9,737 nucleotides of DNA from Terriglobia bacterium (GCA_030040515.1 JASHTO010000117.1:1-9737), one strand, 5' to 3'; shown: positions 1-6,979, counted from the stretch's first letter. Translations and numbers: made by a program. The notes: generated from the sequence alone by a model not told the origin.

Positions 1-74
1 GTGCTCCGGCGGAAAAAATGGCGACGGGTCATGCGTAGTGCAAGTTCATGTGGTGAGGCATTTTCGGGGTCCAT
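1..74 (-). CDS. DUF1501 family protein, N-terminal 24 codons only (runs off the left edge)
   Basis: The reverse strand reads from an ATG at 74 to the window edge without a stop. The 24 visible residues begin MDPENASPHELALR and continue into MTRRHFFRRS. That T-R-R-H-F-F stretch (Arg17-Arg18) fits a twin-arginine (Tat) signal, and this opening is typical of DUF1501 proteins (alkaline phosphatase/sulfatase-like fold), which are usually exported by Tat. The position supports this: DUF1501 genes characteristically sit directly downstream of PSD1 genes, as here. An in-frame ATG at 86 would add four residues, but it has AGG immediately before it. For ATG 74 an AGGA lies 11 nt upstream, so I prefer 74. 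The gap to the PSD1 stop (120 nt) is filled mostly by a palindromic element. The reaction catalysed by this family is not established, and the catalytic part lies outside the window. Confidence 0.72.
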   Translation of the reverse strand, partial: MDPENASPHELALRMTRRHFFRRS

Positions 75-108
75 AAGAATGCACATCCTATGAGTATGAT
101 TTGTCTTG

Positions 109-192
109 CTGTAGCGGCGCTCTATGAGCGCCGTGCGACGGTCATAGACCGACGCTACAGGATTTCGGCGGCGGTCGGAGACCGCCGCCACA
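109..192. repeat. Cloverleaf-like palindromic intergenic element
   Basis: This 84-bp block is built from nested perfect inverted repeats. An outer stem CTGTAG (109-114)/CTACAG (155-160) encloses two hairpins: CGGCGCTC/GAGCGCCG (115-122/126-133, loop TAT) and CGGTC/GACCG (139-143/147-151, loop ATA). A third hairpin follows directly, GGCGGCGGTC/GACCGCCGCC (167-176/180-189, loop GGA). The block's ends resemble each other as an inverted pair: TGTAGCGGCG at 110-119 against CGCCGCCACA at 183-192, 9 of 10 matching. Short elements of this kind recur as REP-like sequences in many genomes. It lies between the PSD1 stop codon and the DUF1501 start, so its RNA could shield the upstream 3' end or attenuate the downstream gene. 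There is no U-tract to make it a clear terminator. Confidence 0.8.
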
Positions 193-194
193 AA

Positions 195-3100
195 CTACTC
201 CTTCGTAATCGTTTCATCCAAATTCAGAATGATGCTGGCCACCGTGGTCCAGGCGGCGAGTTCCTTAGGGTTGAGCTTCGAGCTGCTCCTGGTAGCACCG
301 ACGCCGAGCAGTTCAGAGGCCTGGGCGCTGTGCGCGCGGTAATCGGCGATCGATTCCTGAGCCTCGTCCACCAGAATGGCCCGCTCCTGGGCATCGGGGG
401 TGCGGCCCGTGGCCAGCCGGAAGCCGAAATCCACGCGCGCCACCGCACTCTTGCCGCCCTGAGTCATCATGCGCGCGGCGAGGAAGCGCGCGGCTTCCAC
501 GTAAGTGGGGTCATTCATCAGCACCAGCGCCTGAAGGGGCGTGTTGGTAACGGTTCGGCGCGCGGTGCATTTCTCACGGTCGGGCGCGTCAAAGGTAACC
601 AGCGCGGGCGGCGGCACGGTTCGCTTCCAGAACGTGTACATGCTGCGCCGATAGAGGTCCCGGCCGGTTGATTCCGTATAGGTCTGGGCGGTGAAACCGG
701 CGCCGAACGCCATTTCTTCCCAAAGACCCTTGGGCTGATAGGGGAAAACGCTCGGGCCGCCGATGCGATAATCCAGCAAGCCGCTGACGGCCAGGGCGTT
801 GTCGCGGATTTCTTCCGCGGGCAGGCGGAATCGCGGGCCGCGCGCCAGTAGGCGGTTCTCCGGATCACGCTCCCGCATCTCCGGCGTCTCGATTGAGGAC
901 TGGCGATAGGTCGCGGAAGTCACAATCAGCCGCTGCATCGCCTTGACGTTCCACCCCGTGCGCACGAATTCCGTGGCCAGCCAATCGATGAGCTTCTGAT
1001 TGCTGGGCATCTCACCCTGCGATCCGAAATCCTCGGAGGTTTTCACGATGCCGATTCCGAAATACTGCTGCCAGAAGCGGTTTACCGCCACGCGCGCGGT
1101 AAGAGGATTCGTGGGACTGACAATCCACTTGGCAAGCCCCAGGCGATTCATGGGCAGCCCCGGAGCCATGGGGGGCAGAAACGCCGGAGTCCCGGCCGTC
1201 ACTTTCTCCTTGGGGTTATCGTACTGCCCGCGGCCCAGCACATACGTATCGCGTGGTTTCTTCATCTCCGCCATGATCATGACCGTGGGAATATCGTCCT
1301 CGAGCTGGGCCTTTTCCTCGCGCAAATCCTTCAATTGCGCGTAAAGCTGCTGCTCCTTCTCCGGAGCGCCGTGTTCGAGGAAGTATTCCGTCAGCCGGGT
1401 CTGCCGGTCATTCTCCAGATTCTTTTCGATCTGTTCCTTACTCAGGGCCTTGGCTTCCTCACCAATTTGCACATCCTCGGTGGAGGGCTTCTCGGGTTGC
1501 AGCGCGGCAAAATCCTTGCCGGGCCGTCCGTCGAGGGCGAGCAGCAGCCCGCGACCGGGCATGTTCACCACCATTTGGTGAATCTCGGAGTCGCTCACTT
1601 TTCGATCATAGATCCTCAAATCGTCGATGTGGCCTTCGTAGGGCGTTCCCAGGGTTTTGTCGCCCACCTGAAGCGGCGCGCTGGTGTTGAAATCACCACG
1701 CAGTTGGTCCTTGAGTATCGTCGTCTCCACGGGTTTGCCGTCAATGAGCAGGGAGACTCCTGAGGCTTTGCCGGAACCGTTATATTCGATCAGCAAGTGT
1801 TGCATCTGGTCGATCGGCAGCAGATCCTTGGATTGGATCTCAATAGCGCTGTCCGGCCAGCGGCTGGCCATGCGGAAGATGAGATGAACTTGCGGCTTGC
1901 GGCGCGGGGAAAAGGTGGGCTTGTCATCGGCAATCTCCCAACCCTGCCAATTGTCCCCCGGCGTGCGTTTCAACATGATTTTGACGTCGGTGTTGGCGGG
2001 CGGTCTTTGCCAGAACGCGATGGAAAAGGGCTTGCTTCGCTCGAAATTGCCGGCGTCACCAAATGAGACCTGCGTCTCCGGTGTGAAACTCGCTCCCTTG
2101 CCCACCACTGCTTCATCGAAGCCCACCTCGCCGTGCACGGTTTTGCCGTCGTGGTGGAAACCGGAAGCGTCAGTCAGATCTGTGTCGAGCGGGTAGTAAG
2201 CCGTGAGCCCGTTATGGGGCGGTTCAGGCAGCGAGGAGAGAGCGGTCTTCTGCCATTCGTTCCGCTGCGCGATGACGTCCTTTTCCGGCAGGGCCGCGAG
2301 GGTGCTGGCGATCTTCGTATTCAACTCCGCCTGCTCCTGCGACTGGTCATGGGAGGGCATGGGCAGAACCGGAACGGCGTTGCCGTTGAAACCATCCAGC
2401 CCCTTCTCGGGAACGGTGTTGAAGAAAGCAAAAAAGCGATAAAAATCCTTTTGGGTGATGGGATCGTATTTATGATCATGGCAGCGGGCGCATCCCATGG
2501 TGAGGCCCAGAAAGGCCGTGGAAGTGGTGCTGACGCGGTCCACCACGTATTCAACGTGATATTCCGCGGGAATGGCGCCGCCCTCGAGCGTAATCATGTG
2601 ATTGCGATTGAAGCCCGAGGCGATTTTATCGTCCATGGTGGCATCGGGAAGAAGGTCGCCGGCCACTTGCTGGATGATGAACTGGTCGTACGGCAAGTTT
2701 TCGTTGAAGGCTTTGATCACCCAATCGCGCCAGGCCCACATGTCACGTGCGGAGTCGATGTGATAGCCGTGAGTATCGGCGTAGCGCGCCACATCGAGCC
2801 AGGGCATGGCCATCGCCTCGCCGTAATGGGGTGAGGCCAGAAGCTGATCAACACGCTTCTCGTAGGCATCAGGGGATTTGTCGGCAATGAAGGCGTCAAT
2901 TTCCGCCGGCGTCGGTGGCAGTCCTGTGAGGTCAAAGTAGACTCGGCGCAGAAGCGTGGCCTTGTCCGCCTCGGGGGAATGATTCAAACCCTCCGACTCG
3001 AGTTTTGCCAGGACAAAATTGTCAATGGGATTCCGCGGCCAATCCTTTTCTTTCACCTCGGGCACAGTCGGGCGCTTGGGAGCAACGAACGACCAGAGCA

Positions 3101-3506
3101 TTTCCCATTTCGCGCCCTGATCGATCCATTCCTTGATCAGCTCGACCTGGTTCGCCGTCAGGCTCCGCCCGGAATAGGTGGGCGGCATGCGGACGGATGC
3201 GTCCGTGGAGCTGATTTTCTGGTAGAGCTTGCTCTGCGCCGCGTTGCCGGGCACGATGATGCGATAGCCGCCGCGGTCGATGAACAGGCCTTCCGTCTCG
3301 TCCAACCGCAGGTTTGCCATGCGCTGCTGCTCGTCCGGGCCATGACACTTGAAGCAGGTGTCCGACAGAATCGGACGAATGTCACGGTTGAAATCAATCT
3401 TTTTGGTTGCCGTTTGCGGCGGGGTTACGGATGGTGTTCTTACAGCGTTGAAGAGATAAGAAAAAGAAACGAGAATACCGACTAAGAAAAGCAACCGGGC
3501 TCTCAA
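195..3506 (-). CDS. PSD1 domain protein with PSCyt1, PSCyt2 (DUF1549), LamG-like and PSD1 (DUF1553) regions
   Basis: This is a 1103-residue exported protein of unknown reaction. Residues 5-20 form a hydrophobic signal peptide or anchor. Residues 40-135 match PSCyt1, a c-type cytochrome-like domain with one CxxCH haem motif (C51-F-K-C-H55). Residues 158-363 match PSCyt2/DUF1549 and contain DLTGLPPTP and a second CxxCH (C339-A-R-C-H343, followed by DHKYDPI). Residues about 432-650 form a LamG/concanavalin-like insert (YYPLDTDLTDASG near its start, HIDDLRIYDR near its end). Residues 690-740 are charged and probably coiled coil. Residues 784-1050 match PSD1/DUF1553 (NPLTARVAVNRFWQQYFG, NTPLQALVLMNDP). 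The order is the usual one for the family. The start is TTG at 3506, chosen because AAGGGGGA lies 5 nt upstream and the signal peptide begins there; no in-frame ATG is available. The DUF1501 gene follows, and such pairs have been linked by context to breakdown of complex polysaccharides, which is inference only. Haem attachment is predicted from the motifs. Confidence 0.93.
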   Translation of the reverse strand: MRARLLFLVGILVSFSYLFNAVRTPSVTPPQTATKKIDFNRDIRPILSDTCFKCHGPDEQQRMANLRLDETEGLFIDRGGYRIIVPGNAAQSKLYQKISSTDASVRMPPTYSGRSLTANQVELIKEWIDQGAKWEMLWSFVAPKRPTVPEVKEKDWPRNPIDNFVLAKLESEGLNHSPEADKATLLRRVYFDLTGLPPTPAEIDAFIADKSPDAYEKRVDQLLASPHYGEAMAMPWLDVARYADTHGYHIDSARDMWAWRDWVIKAFNENLPYDQFIIQQVAGDLLPDATMDDKIASGFNRNHMITLEGGAIPAEYHVEYVVDRVSTTSTAFLGLTMGCARCHDHKYDPITQKDFYRFFAFFNTVPEKGLDGFNGNAVPVLPMPSHDQSQEQAELNTKIASTLAALPEKDVIAQRNEWQKTALSSLPEPPHNGLTAYYPLDTDLTDASGFHHDGKTVHGEVGFDEAVVGKGASFTPETQVSFGDAGNFERSKPFSIAFWQRPPANTDVKIMLKRTPGDNWQGWEIADDKPTFSPRRKPQVHLIFRMASRWPDSAIEIQSKDLLPIDQMQHLLIEYNGSGKASGVSLLIDGKPVETTILKDQLRGDFNTSAPLQVGDKTLGTPYEGHIDDLRIYDRKVSDSEIHQMVVNMPGRGLLLALDGRPGKDFAALQPEKPSTEDVQIGEEAKALSKEQIEKNLENDRQTRLTEYFLEHGAPEKEQQLYAQLKDLREEKAQLEDDIPTVMIMAEMKKPRDTYVLGRGQYDNPKEKVTAGTPAFLPPMAPGLPMNRLGLAKWIVSPTNPLTARVAVNRFWQQYFGIGIVKTSEDFGSQGEMPSNQKLIDWLATEFVRTGWNVKAMQRLIVTSATYRQSSIETPEMRERDPENRLLARGPRFRLPAEEIRDNALAVSGLLDYRIGGPSVFPYQPKGLWEEMAFGAGFTAQTYTESTGRDLYRRSMYTFWKRTVPPPALVTFDAPDREKCTARRTVTNTPLQALVLMNDPTYVEAARFLAARMMTQGGKSAVARVDFGFRLATGRTPDAQERAILVDEAQESIADYRAHSAQASELLGVGATRSSSKLNPKELAAWTTVASIILNLDETITKE

Positions 3507-3828
3507 GCTGGTCCCCCTTGAAGCATACTTGAAAACTTTCCGAGGTTAACTATACCGAAAACCATTGGCCGATTCCACTGAAAGTTTGGTAGTGGGTCCG
3601 TTTGAATTCTTTCTCACAACTCTCCACATGGCCCAGCAGAGTAACAGGCTTCGGTAATAGTGCCACCATCGGAAGTTCGTTCTGGTTCAAGCTGACTGCC
3701 GCCGGGCTGTTCCGCGCACCTTATATCCGTCACGATGGAGGCGCGAGAAGCTTGCTGCCACAGGAAGAAATGCGGTAGGCACCGAAGACCTGTTCCGTCC
3801 TTAGAAAAAAACCACCCAAACCATTTAG
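3507..3828. other. Intergenic stretch without a recognisable gene
   Basis: No reading frame with a start, ribosome binding site and familiar sequence is present. One plus-strand frame stays open for about 65 codons up to the TAG near 3777, but it has no usable start codon and I do not recognise its translation. The first 50 bases must hold the promoter of the minus-strand PSD1 gene. The best -10 candidate, TATAGT on the reverse strand at 3549-3554, has no good -35 partner, so I do not call a promoter. Confidence 0.5.
3512..3519 (-). promoter_or_regulatory. Ribosome binding site for the TTG-started PSD1 gene
   Basis: On the reverse strand AAGGGGGA lies five nucleotides before TTG 3506. It is the only purine-rich Shine-Dalgarno-like sequence near the start and is the reason for accepting TTG. 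An 8-codon reading frame (ATG at 3526, stop at 3505-3503) spans this site and its TGA overlaps the TTG by two bases; it may be chance or a translationally coupled leader. Confidence 0.5.
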
Positions 3829-3854
3829 ATGTATAAATCGGCTAATTTCGTTCG

Positions 3855-4096
3855 TTTTCATAAACATCGTGGGTTTGGCGCGATAACCGATTACTTTTCA
3901 ATGACATCGCAGGTTCGATCAAAACCCCAAAAAATCACCCTTTGTTTTCATCAACATCGTGGGTTCAACCTTCATTTTTTGATTCACCCGCGAAGCAACA
4001 AAAAGACTTCAACCCTTTTAATTTCATTGACTTAGGTTTCTGAGAAATTCCCCGAGAACCATGTAACTGCCTTTCTTTTCTACGACATCGTGGGTT
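3855..4096 (+). repeat. Four imperfect 21-bp direct repeats in an AT-rich block
   Basis: Copies lie at 3855-3875, 3895-3915, 3945-3965 and 4076-4096. The shared pattern is TTTTC, then a variable A/T-rich 4-5 bases, then ACATCGTGGGTT. Copies 1 and 3 differ at a single base. Copy 2 has ACATCGCAGGTT and copy 4 has TTTTCTACG in its left half. A heavily decayed fifth copy may lie near 4020-4038 (TTTCATTGAC, then AGGTTT). Start-to-start distances are 40, 50 and 131 bases, too irregular for CRISPR. The block is clearly richer in A and T than the flanking genes. It lies about 380-620 bases upstream of the sigma factor gene. The repeats could be protein-binding sites, a decayed mobile element or part of an untranslated RNA; nothing in the sequence decides this. 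Confidence 0.75.
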
Positions 4097-4186
4097 CCAG
4101 CCCAGGTTTTCAGTCAAGCCACTGCTGTTGTCCTGAGTTTAGAAGCTCCTTTAACAACTCAGCTAGCGAAGCGAGCACCACATCGT

Positions 4187-4210
4187 AGCCCACGGCTTGC
4201 GCCCTGGGCT
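4187..4210. repeat. Short REP-like palindrome
   Basis: The arms AGCCCACGGC (4187-4196) and GCCCTGGGCT (4201-4210) pair at 9 of 10 positions around a TTGC loop. The GC-rich tail at 4211-4235 (CTTCGCCCGCGGGG) continues the same style. Palindromes of the form AGCCCACGGC-loop-GCCNTGGGCT are, to my recollection, dispersed in acidobacterial and related genomes. Just to the left, GCTAGC and GCGAGC (4162-4167, 4171-4176) form another small imperfect stem. There is no T-run, so I do not call it a terminator. Confidence 0.6.
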
Positions 4211-4461
4211 AAGGTCTTCGCCCGCGGGGCTGAAAGCGAGGATCACCCCACTCGCGACCTGGACTCTGTCTACTCGGGGACCATATTGACTCATCGGTAT
4301 GTTATTGTCAAATGGTAATTGCCGGCACATTTCTCGAAGATATCCTGGCGACAAAACTCCTTCCATGTCCTCCCAGTGTCTGCATCTGTTAAAATGCCGC
4401 TCCATCAGTTTCGCGCTTTGCCGGCCGGCGTTGGCAGGAGAGGCGGCAGGGCGTTCCGGCT
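4211..4461. other. Upstream region of the sigma operon, no confident promoter
   Basis: This region must contain the promoter of the sigma factor operon unless transcription begins further left among the direct repeats. I see no convincing ECF-type pair (GGAAC with a CGTC or TCTA element at 15-17 bases) or a good housekeeping pair. TAAAAT at 4390-4395 could be a -10 but has no matching -35. An inverted pair TTGAC/GTCAA lies around 4288-4312 and is too short to call an operator. An 80-codon reverse frame (4405 to 4163) runs into the palindrome and is probably not a gene. Confidence 0.4.
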
Positions 4462-4467
4462 GAGGTG
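4462..4467 (+). promoter_or_regulatory. Ribosome binding site for the GTG-started sigma factor gene
   Basis: GAGGTG can pair with the 3' end of 16S rRNA and sits seven nucleotides before GTG 4475. A second purine run, GAGGAG at 4467-4472, is too close to the start to be optimal. Together they support the GTG start. Confidence 0.6.
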
Positions 4468-4474
4468 AGGAGCA

Positions 4475-5068
4475 GTGGACCAGGATTTGGAATTGCTTCG
4501 ACGGTGCCTCGCCGGTGAGAACCCTGCCTGGGAAGAGTTGCTTAAGGTCTACACCCGGAAAATCTATAACCTCTGCTATCGGTTTACGGGAAGAGCCGAG
4601 GAAGCCGAAGACCTGACGCAGGAGGTCTTCATCAAGATTTTTCAGACCTTGAAAAGCTTCGATGCCGCACAGGGCTCATTTTCAACGTGGCTGCATCGCG
4701 TGGCGCGCAATCATCTGGTGGACCATTACCGCCGCACCAAGAAAGACAGGCTGACGGGGTCGATTGAGGACGACCTGGAAGTTTTGGAGGAAAAGCCCAG
4801 CGCCACCACTGGACCCGCGGGCCACGTGGAGGCACGGGAGCGGAAAGAGCAGCTTCAGCGGGCGCTGGACCGCCTTTCGCCCGACCTGCGCGAAGCCGTG
4901 GTTTTGCGCGATCTGCACGACCTTGATTACCTGGAAATCTCCCAGGTGTTGGGGGTTCCCCAGGGAACGGTGAAATCAAGAATAAATCGCGGCCGATTGG
5001 AACTTGCACGGGTTCTTAAGCGTATGGAAAGTATGAGAGGCCCCGCAGAAGCGGGAACCGAGCAATGA
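4475..5068 (+). CDS. ECF-type RNA polymerase sigma-70 family factor
   Basis: This 197-residue protein redirects RNA polymerase to a dedicated set of promoters. Region 2 spans about residues 20-90, with the core-binding helix carrying A-E-D-L-T-Q-E-V-F (44-52) and the -10 recognition segment FSTWLHRVARNHLVDHYRR (69-87). A variable acidic linker (95-122) follows. Region 4 spans about 125-178, with LSPDLREAVVLRDLHDL and the -35 recognition helix-turn-helix YLEISQVLGVPQGTVKSRI (152-170). There is no region 1.1 or region 3, and the length is normal for the ECF group. Translation starts at GTG, supported by the upstream GAGGTG. The stop codon overlaps the next start (ATGA, 5065-5068), so sigma and anti-sigma factors are expected to be made together. 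ECF factors often activate their own operon, but I could not identify the promoter. The exact ECF subgroup is not determined. Confidence 0.95.
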   Translation: MDQDLELLRRCLAGENPAWEELLKVYTRKIYNLCYRFTGRAEEAEDLTQEVFIKIFQTLKSFDAAQGSFSTWLHRVARNHLVDHYRRTKKDRLTGSIEDDLEVLEEKPSATTGPAGHVEARERKEQLQRALDRLSPDLREAVVLRDLHDLDYLEISQVLGVPQGTVKSRINRGRLELARVLKRMESMRGPAEAGTEQ

Positions 5069-5751
5069 CGCACCTGGAAATCGAAAACCTGGCGAGCGAT
5101 TATCTGGAAGGGCTTCTGGACGCCACTTCCCGTGCCGCCCTGGACGCGCATCTGGCCGAATGTGCGCCCTGCCGCGAACTGTTAGGTGACGTGCGCCACG
5201 CACTGGAGGTGTGCCGCACAGCGGAAAAGGCAGAGCCCGCTCCCTGGCTGATTTCCAAGATTCTGCTGGCCACGGTAGGCGAGCGCCGGCCCACCTGGCG
5301 CGAACAGATTTCCGCATATTTCCGGCTGGTCATGCAGCCGCGTGTGGCCTACCCCATTGCCATGACAGTGTTCACTTTTTCGATCCTCGTCAATGCCGCA
5401 GGGCTGAATTTGCGGCATTTGCGATTTGAGGATCTCAACCCCCGCACCTGGGTCGACCGTGCCAGCCGGCAGGGACATCTCGCCCTCGGGCGCGTCGAGA
5501 CATATATTTACGACTTGCGCGTAGTGTACGAGATTGAGTCACGATTCCGGCAATTGAGCGAACAGCCGCAGATTCAAGAGGAACAAGCTCCCAAGCCCGC
5601 GGCGCCGGGAGGCGGTTCCTCGCTGAGAGTACCTGCTGACGAAACGGTTGCCACCGCCGGGGGCCCGATGGTCCAGATGGCCGCCCGAAGCGAGCCGGCA
5701 CTGGAGAGCCCAGCCGTCCTTACTCGTGCGGATAGGAGCGTAATCCCATGA
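5065..5751 (+). CDS. Membrane-anchored zinc-binding anti-sigma factor (zf-HC2/ZAS type)
   Basis: This 228-residue protein probably holds the preceding sigma factor inactive at the membrane. Residues 3-40 form the anti-sigma zinc-binding domain with the signature H29-x3-C33-x2-C36 (HLAECAPC); His3 may be a further ligand. A cytoplasmic helix follows to about residue 90. One transmembrane segment spans about 95-114 (VAYPIAMTVFTFSILVNAAG). About 110 residues lie beyond it, presumably outside the cytoplasmic membrane, with a proline/glycine-rich stretch near 175-190 and no recognised sensor domain. The start overlaps the sigma factor stop by ATGA, and its own stop overlaps the next start in the same way (5748-5751). 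The usual family mechanism is release of sigma upon an envelope or redox signal; which signal applies here cannot be read from the sequence. Confidence 0.88.
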   Translation: MTHLEIENLASDYLEGLLDATSRAALDAHLAECAPCRELLGDVRHALEVCRTAEKAEPAPWLISKILLATVGERRPTWREQISAYFRLVMQPRVAYPIAMTVFTFSILVNAAGLNLRHLRFEDLNPRTWVDRASRQGHLALGRVETYIYDLRVVYEIESRFRQLSEQPQIQEEQAPKPAAPGGGSSLRVPADETVATAGGPMVQMAARSEPALESPAVLTRADRSVIP

Positions 5752-6428
5752 AATGCGCCAACCACCCTCTCAACGATGCGTCAGTCTACTGCGGCCAATG
5801 CGGGCGCGCGCTCTGCAATGACTGCAAGCGCGAAGTCAGCGGAATGGTCTACTGCGAGAACTGCCTGTCGGCCCGCCTGCATAGTCCGCTTCCACCCTGG
5901 GGGGGTGTGGGAGCCGGGCCGAGCCCTGGCGTGGCTCTGGCTCTGGGTTTTATACCCGGCGTGGGGGCCATTTACAACGGACAAATCTCCAAGGCGGTTC
6001 TTCAGGTCCTGATATTCGGTTCGCTCATTGCGCTGGATGACCGCGTTCACGGTCCGCTCGACGCCATCTTTGGGTTGGGCGCCGCCGCATTTTACTTTTA
6101 TATGGTGATCGATTCCTACCAGACGGCGAGGGCGAAAGTCAGCGGACAGCCGGTCCCGGAATGGTTTGGTTTAAGCGAAATCAAGTTGAACGCCCCGATT
6201 GGTGCCGCGCTGCTCATCGGGCTGGGCGCCCTTTTCCTGCTCGACAATCTCGGAATTCCGATTATCAGCCAGATCGGCAAGTTTTGGCCTGTGCTGCTGA
6301 TTGTGGCTGGCGTCCTGCTCTTGCAACGCCGGATGGGTGGGCCCAAACCGCCGGCTTCCCCTAACCCGCCCACACCACCGAGTTCGGCGGAAGGGGCAAA
6401 CAACATTTCAATCGTCAAGGGGCTTTAA
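5748..6428 (+). CDS. B-box zinc-finger membrane protein with C-terminal LiaF-TM (DUF5668) domain
   Basis: This 226-residue protein has an unusual layout. Residues 1-44 are a small zinc finger with paired ligands C3-x2-H6, C15-x2-C18, C23-x2-C26 and C36-x2-C39, matching the B-box style found in bacterial membrane proteins. After a Pro/Gly linker (46-60), residues 60-123 hold about three hydrophobic segments; the first, with GFIPGVGAIYNGQ, resembles the TM2-type turn motif. Residues 149-195 form a LiaF-type two-helix module (GAALLIGLGALFLLDNLGI, then FWPVLLIVAGVLLL). The tail is proline-rich. The same module recurs in two later genes of the cluster. The overlapping start indicates coupling to the anti-sigma gene. 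The zinc finger lies on the cytoplasmic side if the even helix count is right, and could bind a protein partner. Function is unknown. Confidence 0.82.
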   Translation: MKCANHPLNDASVYCGQCGRALCNDCKREVSGMVYCENCLSARLHSPLPPWGGVGAGPSPGVALALGFIPGVGAIYNGQISKAVLQVLIFGSLIALDDRVHGPLDAIFGLGAAAFYFYMVIDSYQTARAKVSGQPVPEWFGLSEIKLNAPIGAALLIGLGALFLLDNLGIPIISQIGKFWPVLLIVAGVLLLQRRMGGPKPPASPNPPTPPSSAEGANNISIVKGL

Positions 6429-6458
6429 TCAAGATTGATCGAATCAACAGGAGGAACC

Positions 6459-6677
6459 ATGTTGCACCTGAGTCCGTTTGCTGTCCCCCTGGGACTCTTC
6501 CTTATGATCGTGCTGATCGTCGCCATCGTCTCCATGAAAAAAATGCGGGAGAAGGAATTGGAAGCCCATCAGCGGCTCCGCCAGCAGGAGATGGATCACG
6601 AGCGAAAGATGAAAGAACTGGAAATCGAAAAGGCCAAATTGGAGCTGGAAAAATCACGCGTGGCAAAGAACGTCTGA
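6459..6677 (+). CDS. Small membrane/coiled-coil protein, first of three paralogues
   Basis: This 72-residue protein has one N-terminal transmembrane helix (about residues 5-26, opening SPFAVPLGLF) and a highly charged helical tail (27-72) rich in Glu, Lys and Arg that should form a coiled coil. The start at 6459 is preceded by AGGAGG at 6449-6454, better than the frame's earlier ATG at 6435. Residues 37-57 form a core, beginning HQRLRQQEM and ending MKELEIE, that aligns without gaps to the next two genes (15 of 21 identical to the second, 11 of 21 to the third). The topology suggests a membrane anchor with a cytoplasmic rod able to self-associate or pair with its paralogues. I do not recognise a named family with confidence. 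It follows the B-box protein by 30 bases. Confidence 0.75.
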   Translation: MLHLSPFAVPLGLFLMIVLIVAIVSMKKMREKELEAHQRLRQQEMDHERKMKELEIEKAKLELEKSRVAKNV

Positions 6678-6713
6678 GCGCGGGCCGCGCGGCCTGGAAT
6701 TAACGCGAGGCGA

Positions 6714-6947
6714 ATGATCATTATGGATATCAGCCCTTTGTGGATTCCGATCGCGGGAGCCATCAGCGGCACGGCGATGGTGGTGGCCGTGGTGGGAATT
6801 GTCTTCTGGTTCAAGGCGCGGGAAAAGGAACTGCTTTTCCACCAGGACTTGCGCGTCAAGGAAATGGAACACCAGCGCCGAATGAAAGAGCTGGAAATTG
6901 AATTGGAGAAGACCAAGGCGCGAAATGCCGCAAGCCAGGCAGCGTAG
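6714..6947 (+). CDS. Small membrane/coiled-coil protein, second paralogue
   Basis: This 77-residue protein repeats the layout of its upstream neighbour: a transmembrane helix (about residues 10-32, GTAMVVAVVGIVFWF) and a charged tail with the core at 43-63 (HQDLRVKEM to MKELEIE), ending in an Ala/Gln-rich stretch. It diverges from the other two in the membrane segment but is closest to the first in the tail (REKEL just before the core in both). The start is uncertain: ATG 6714 has GAGG only three bases away, while ATG 6723 has it at twelve. Starting at 6723 gives MDISPLWIP, which lines up better with MLHLSPFAVP and MSPFMVP of the neighbours. Function is unknown; the location implies a role with the sigma-controlled envelope proteins. 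Confidence 0.72.
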   Translation: MIIMDISPLWIPIAGAISGTAMVVAVVGIVFWFKAREKELLFHQDLRVKEMEHQRRMKELEIELEKTKARNAASQAA

Positions 6948-6979
6948 CGGCAGGCATTAAGGATTGGAGGTCATCACCC

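Noticed and set aside
167..189. Rho-independent terminator for the PSD1 gene
   Set aside because: The 10-bp stem is strong, but it is not followed by a U-tract on the reverse strand and the DUF1501 gene lies just downstream.
2133..2834. 233-codon and similar long frames antisense to the PSD1 gene
   Set aside because: Shadow frames; the minus-strand frame matches PSCyt2 and LamG regions throughout.
3549..3577. Promoter for the PSD1 gene (reverse-strand TATAGT with TGGAAT 17 bases away)
   Set aside because: The -10 is fair, but the -35 matches only three of six consensus positions.
3829..4035. 68-codon plus-strand reading frame across the direct repeats
   Set aside because: No ribosome binding site, AT-rich composition unlike the neighbouring genes, and the repeats fall in different frames, so it is unlikely to be coding.
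4054..4083. Possible ECF promoter (GAGAACC then TCTAC)
   Set aside because: The spacing is 18 bases, longer than usual, and it lies almost 400 bases before the sigma gene with one direct repeat overlapping it.
3855..4096. CRISPR array
   Set aside because: Repeats are only 21 bp and imperfect, gaps vary from 19 to 110 bases, and no cas gene is in the window.
4163..4405. 80-codon minus-strand reading frame divergent from the sigma gene
   Set aside because: Its last third is simply the REP-like palindrome read through, there is no clear ribosome binding site, and the translation is unfamiliar. The first 45 residues look protein-like enough to merit a database search, but I cannot support a gene.
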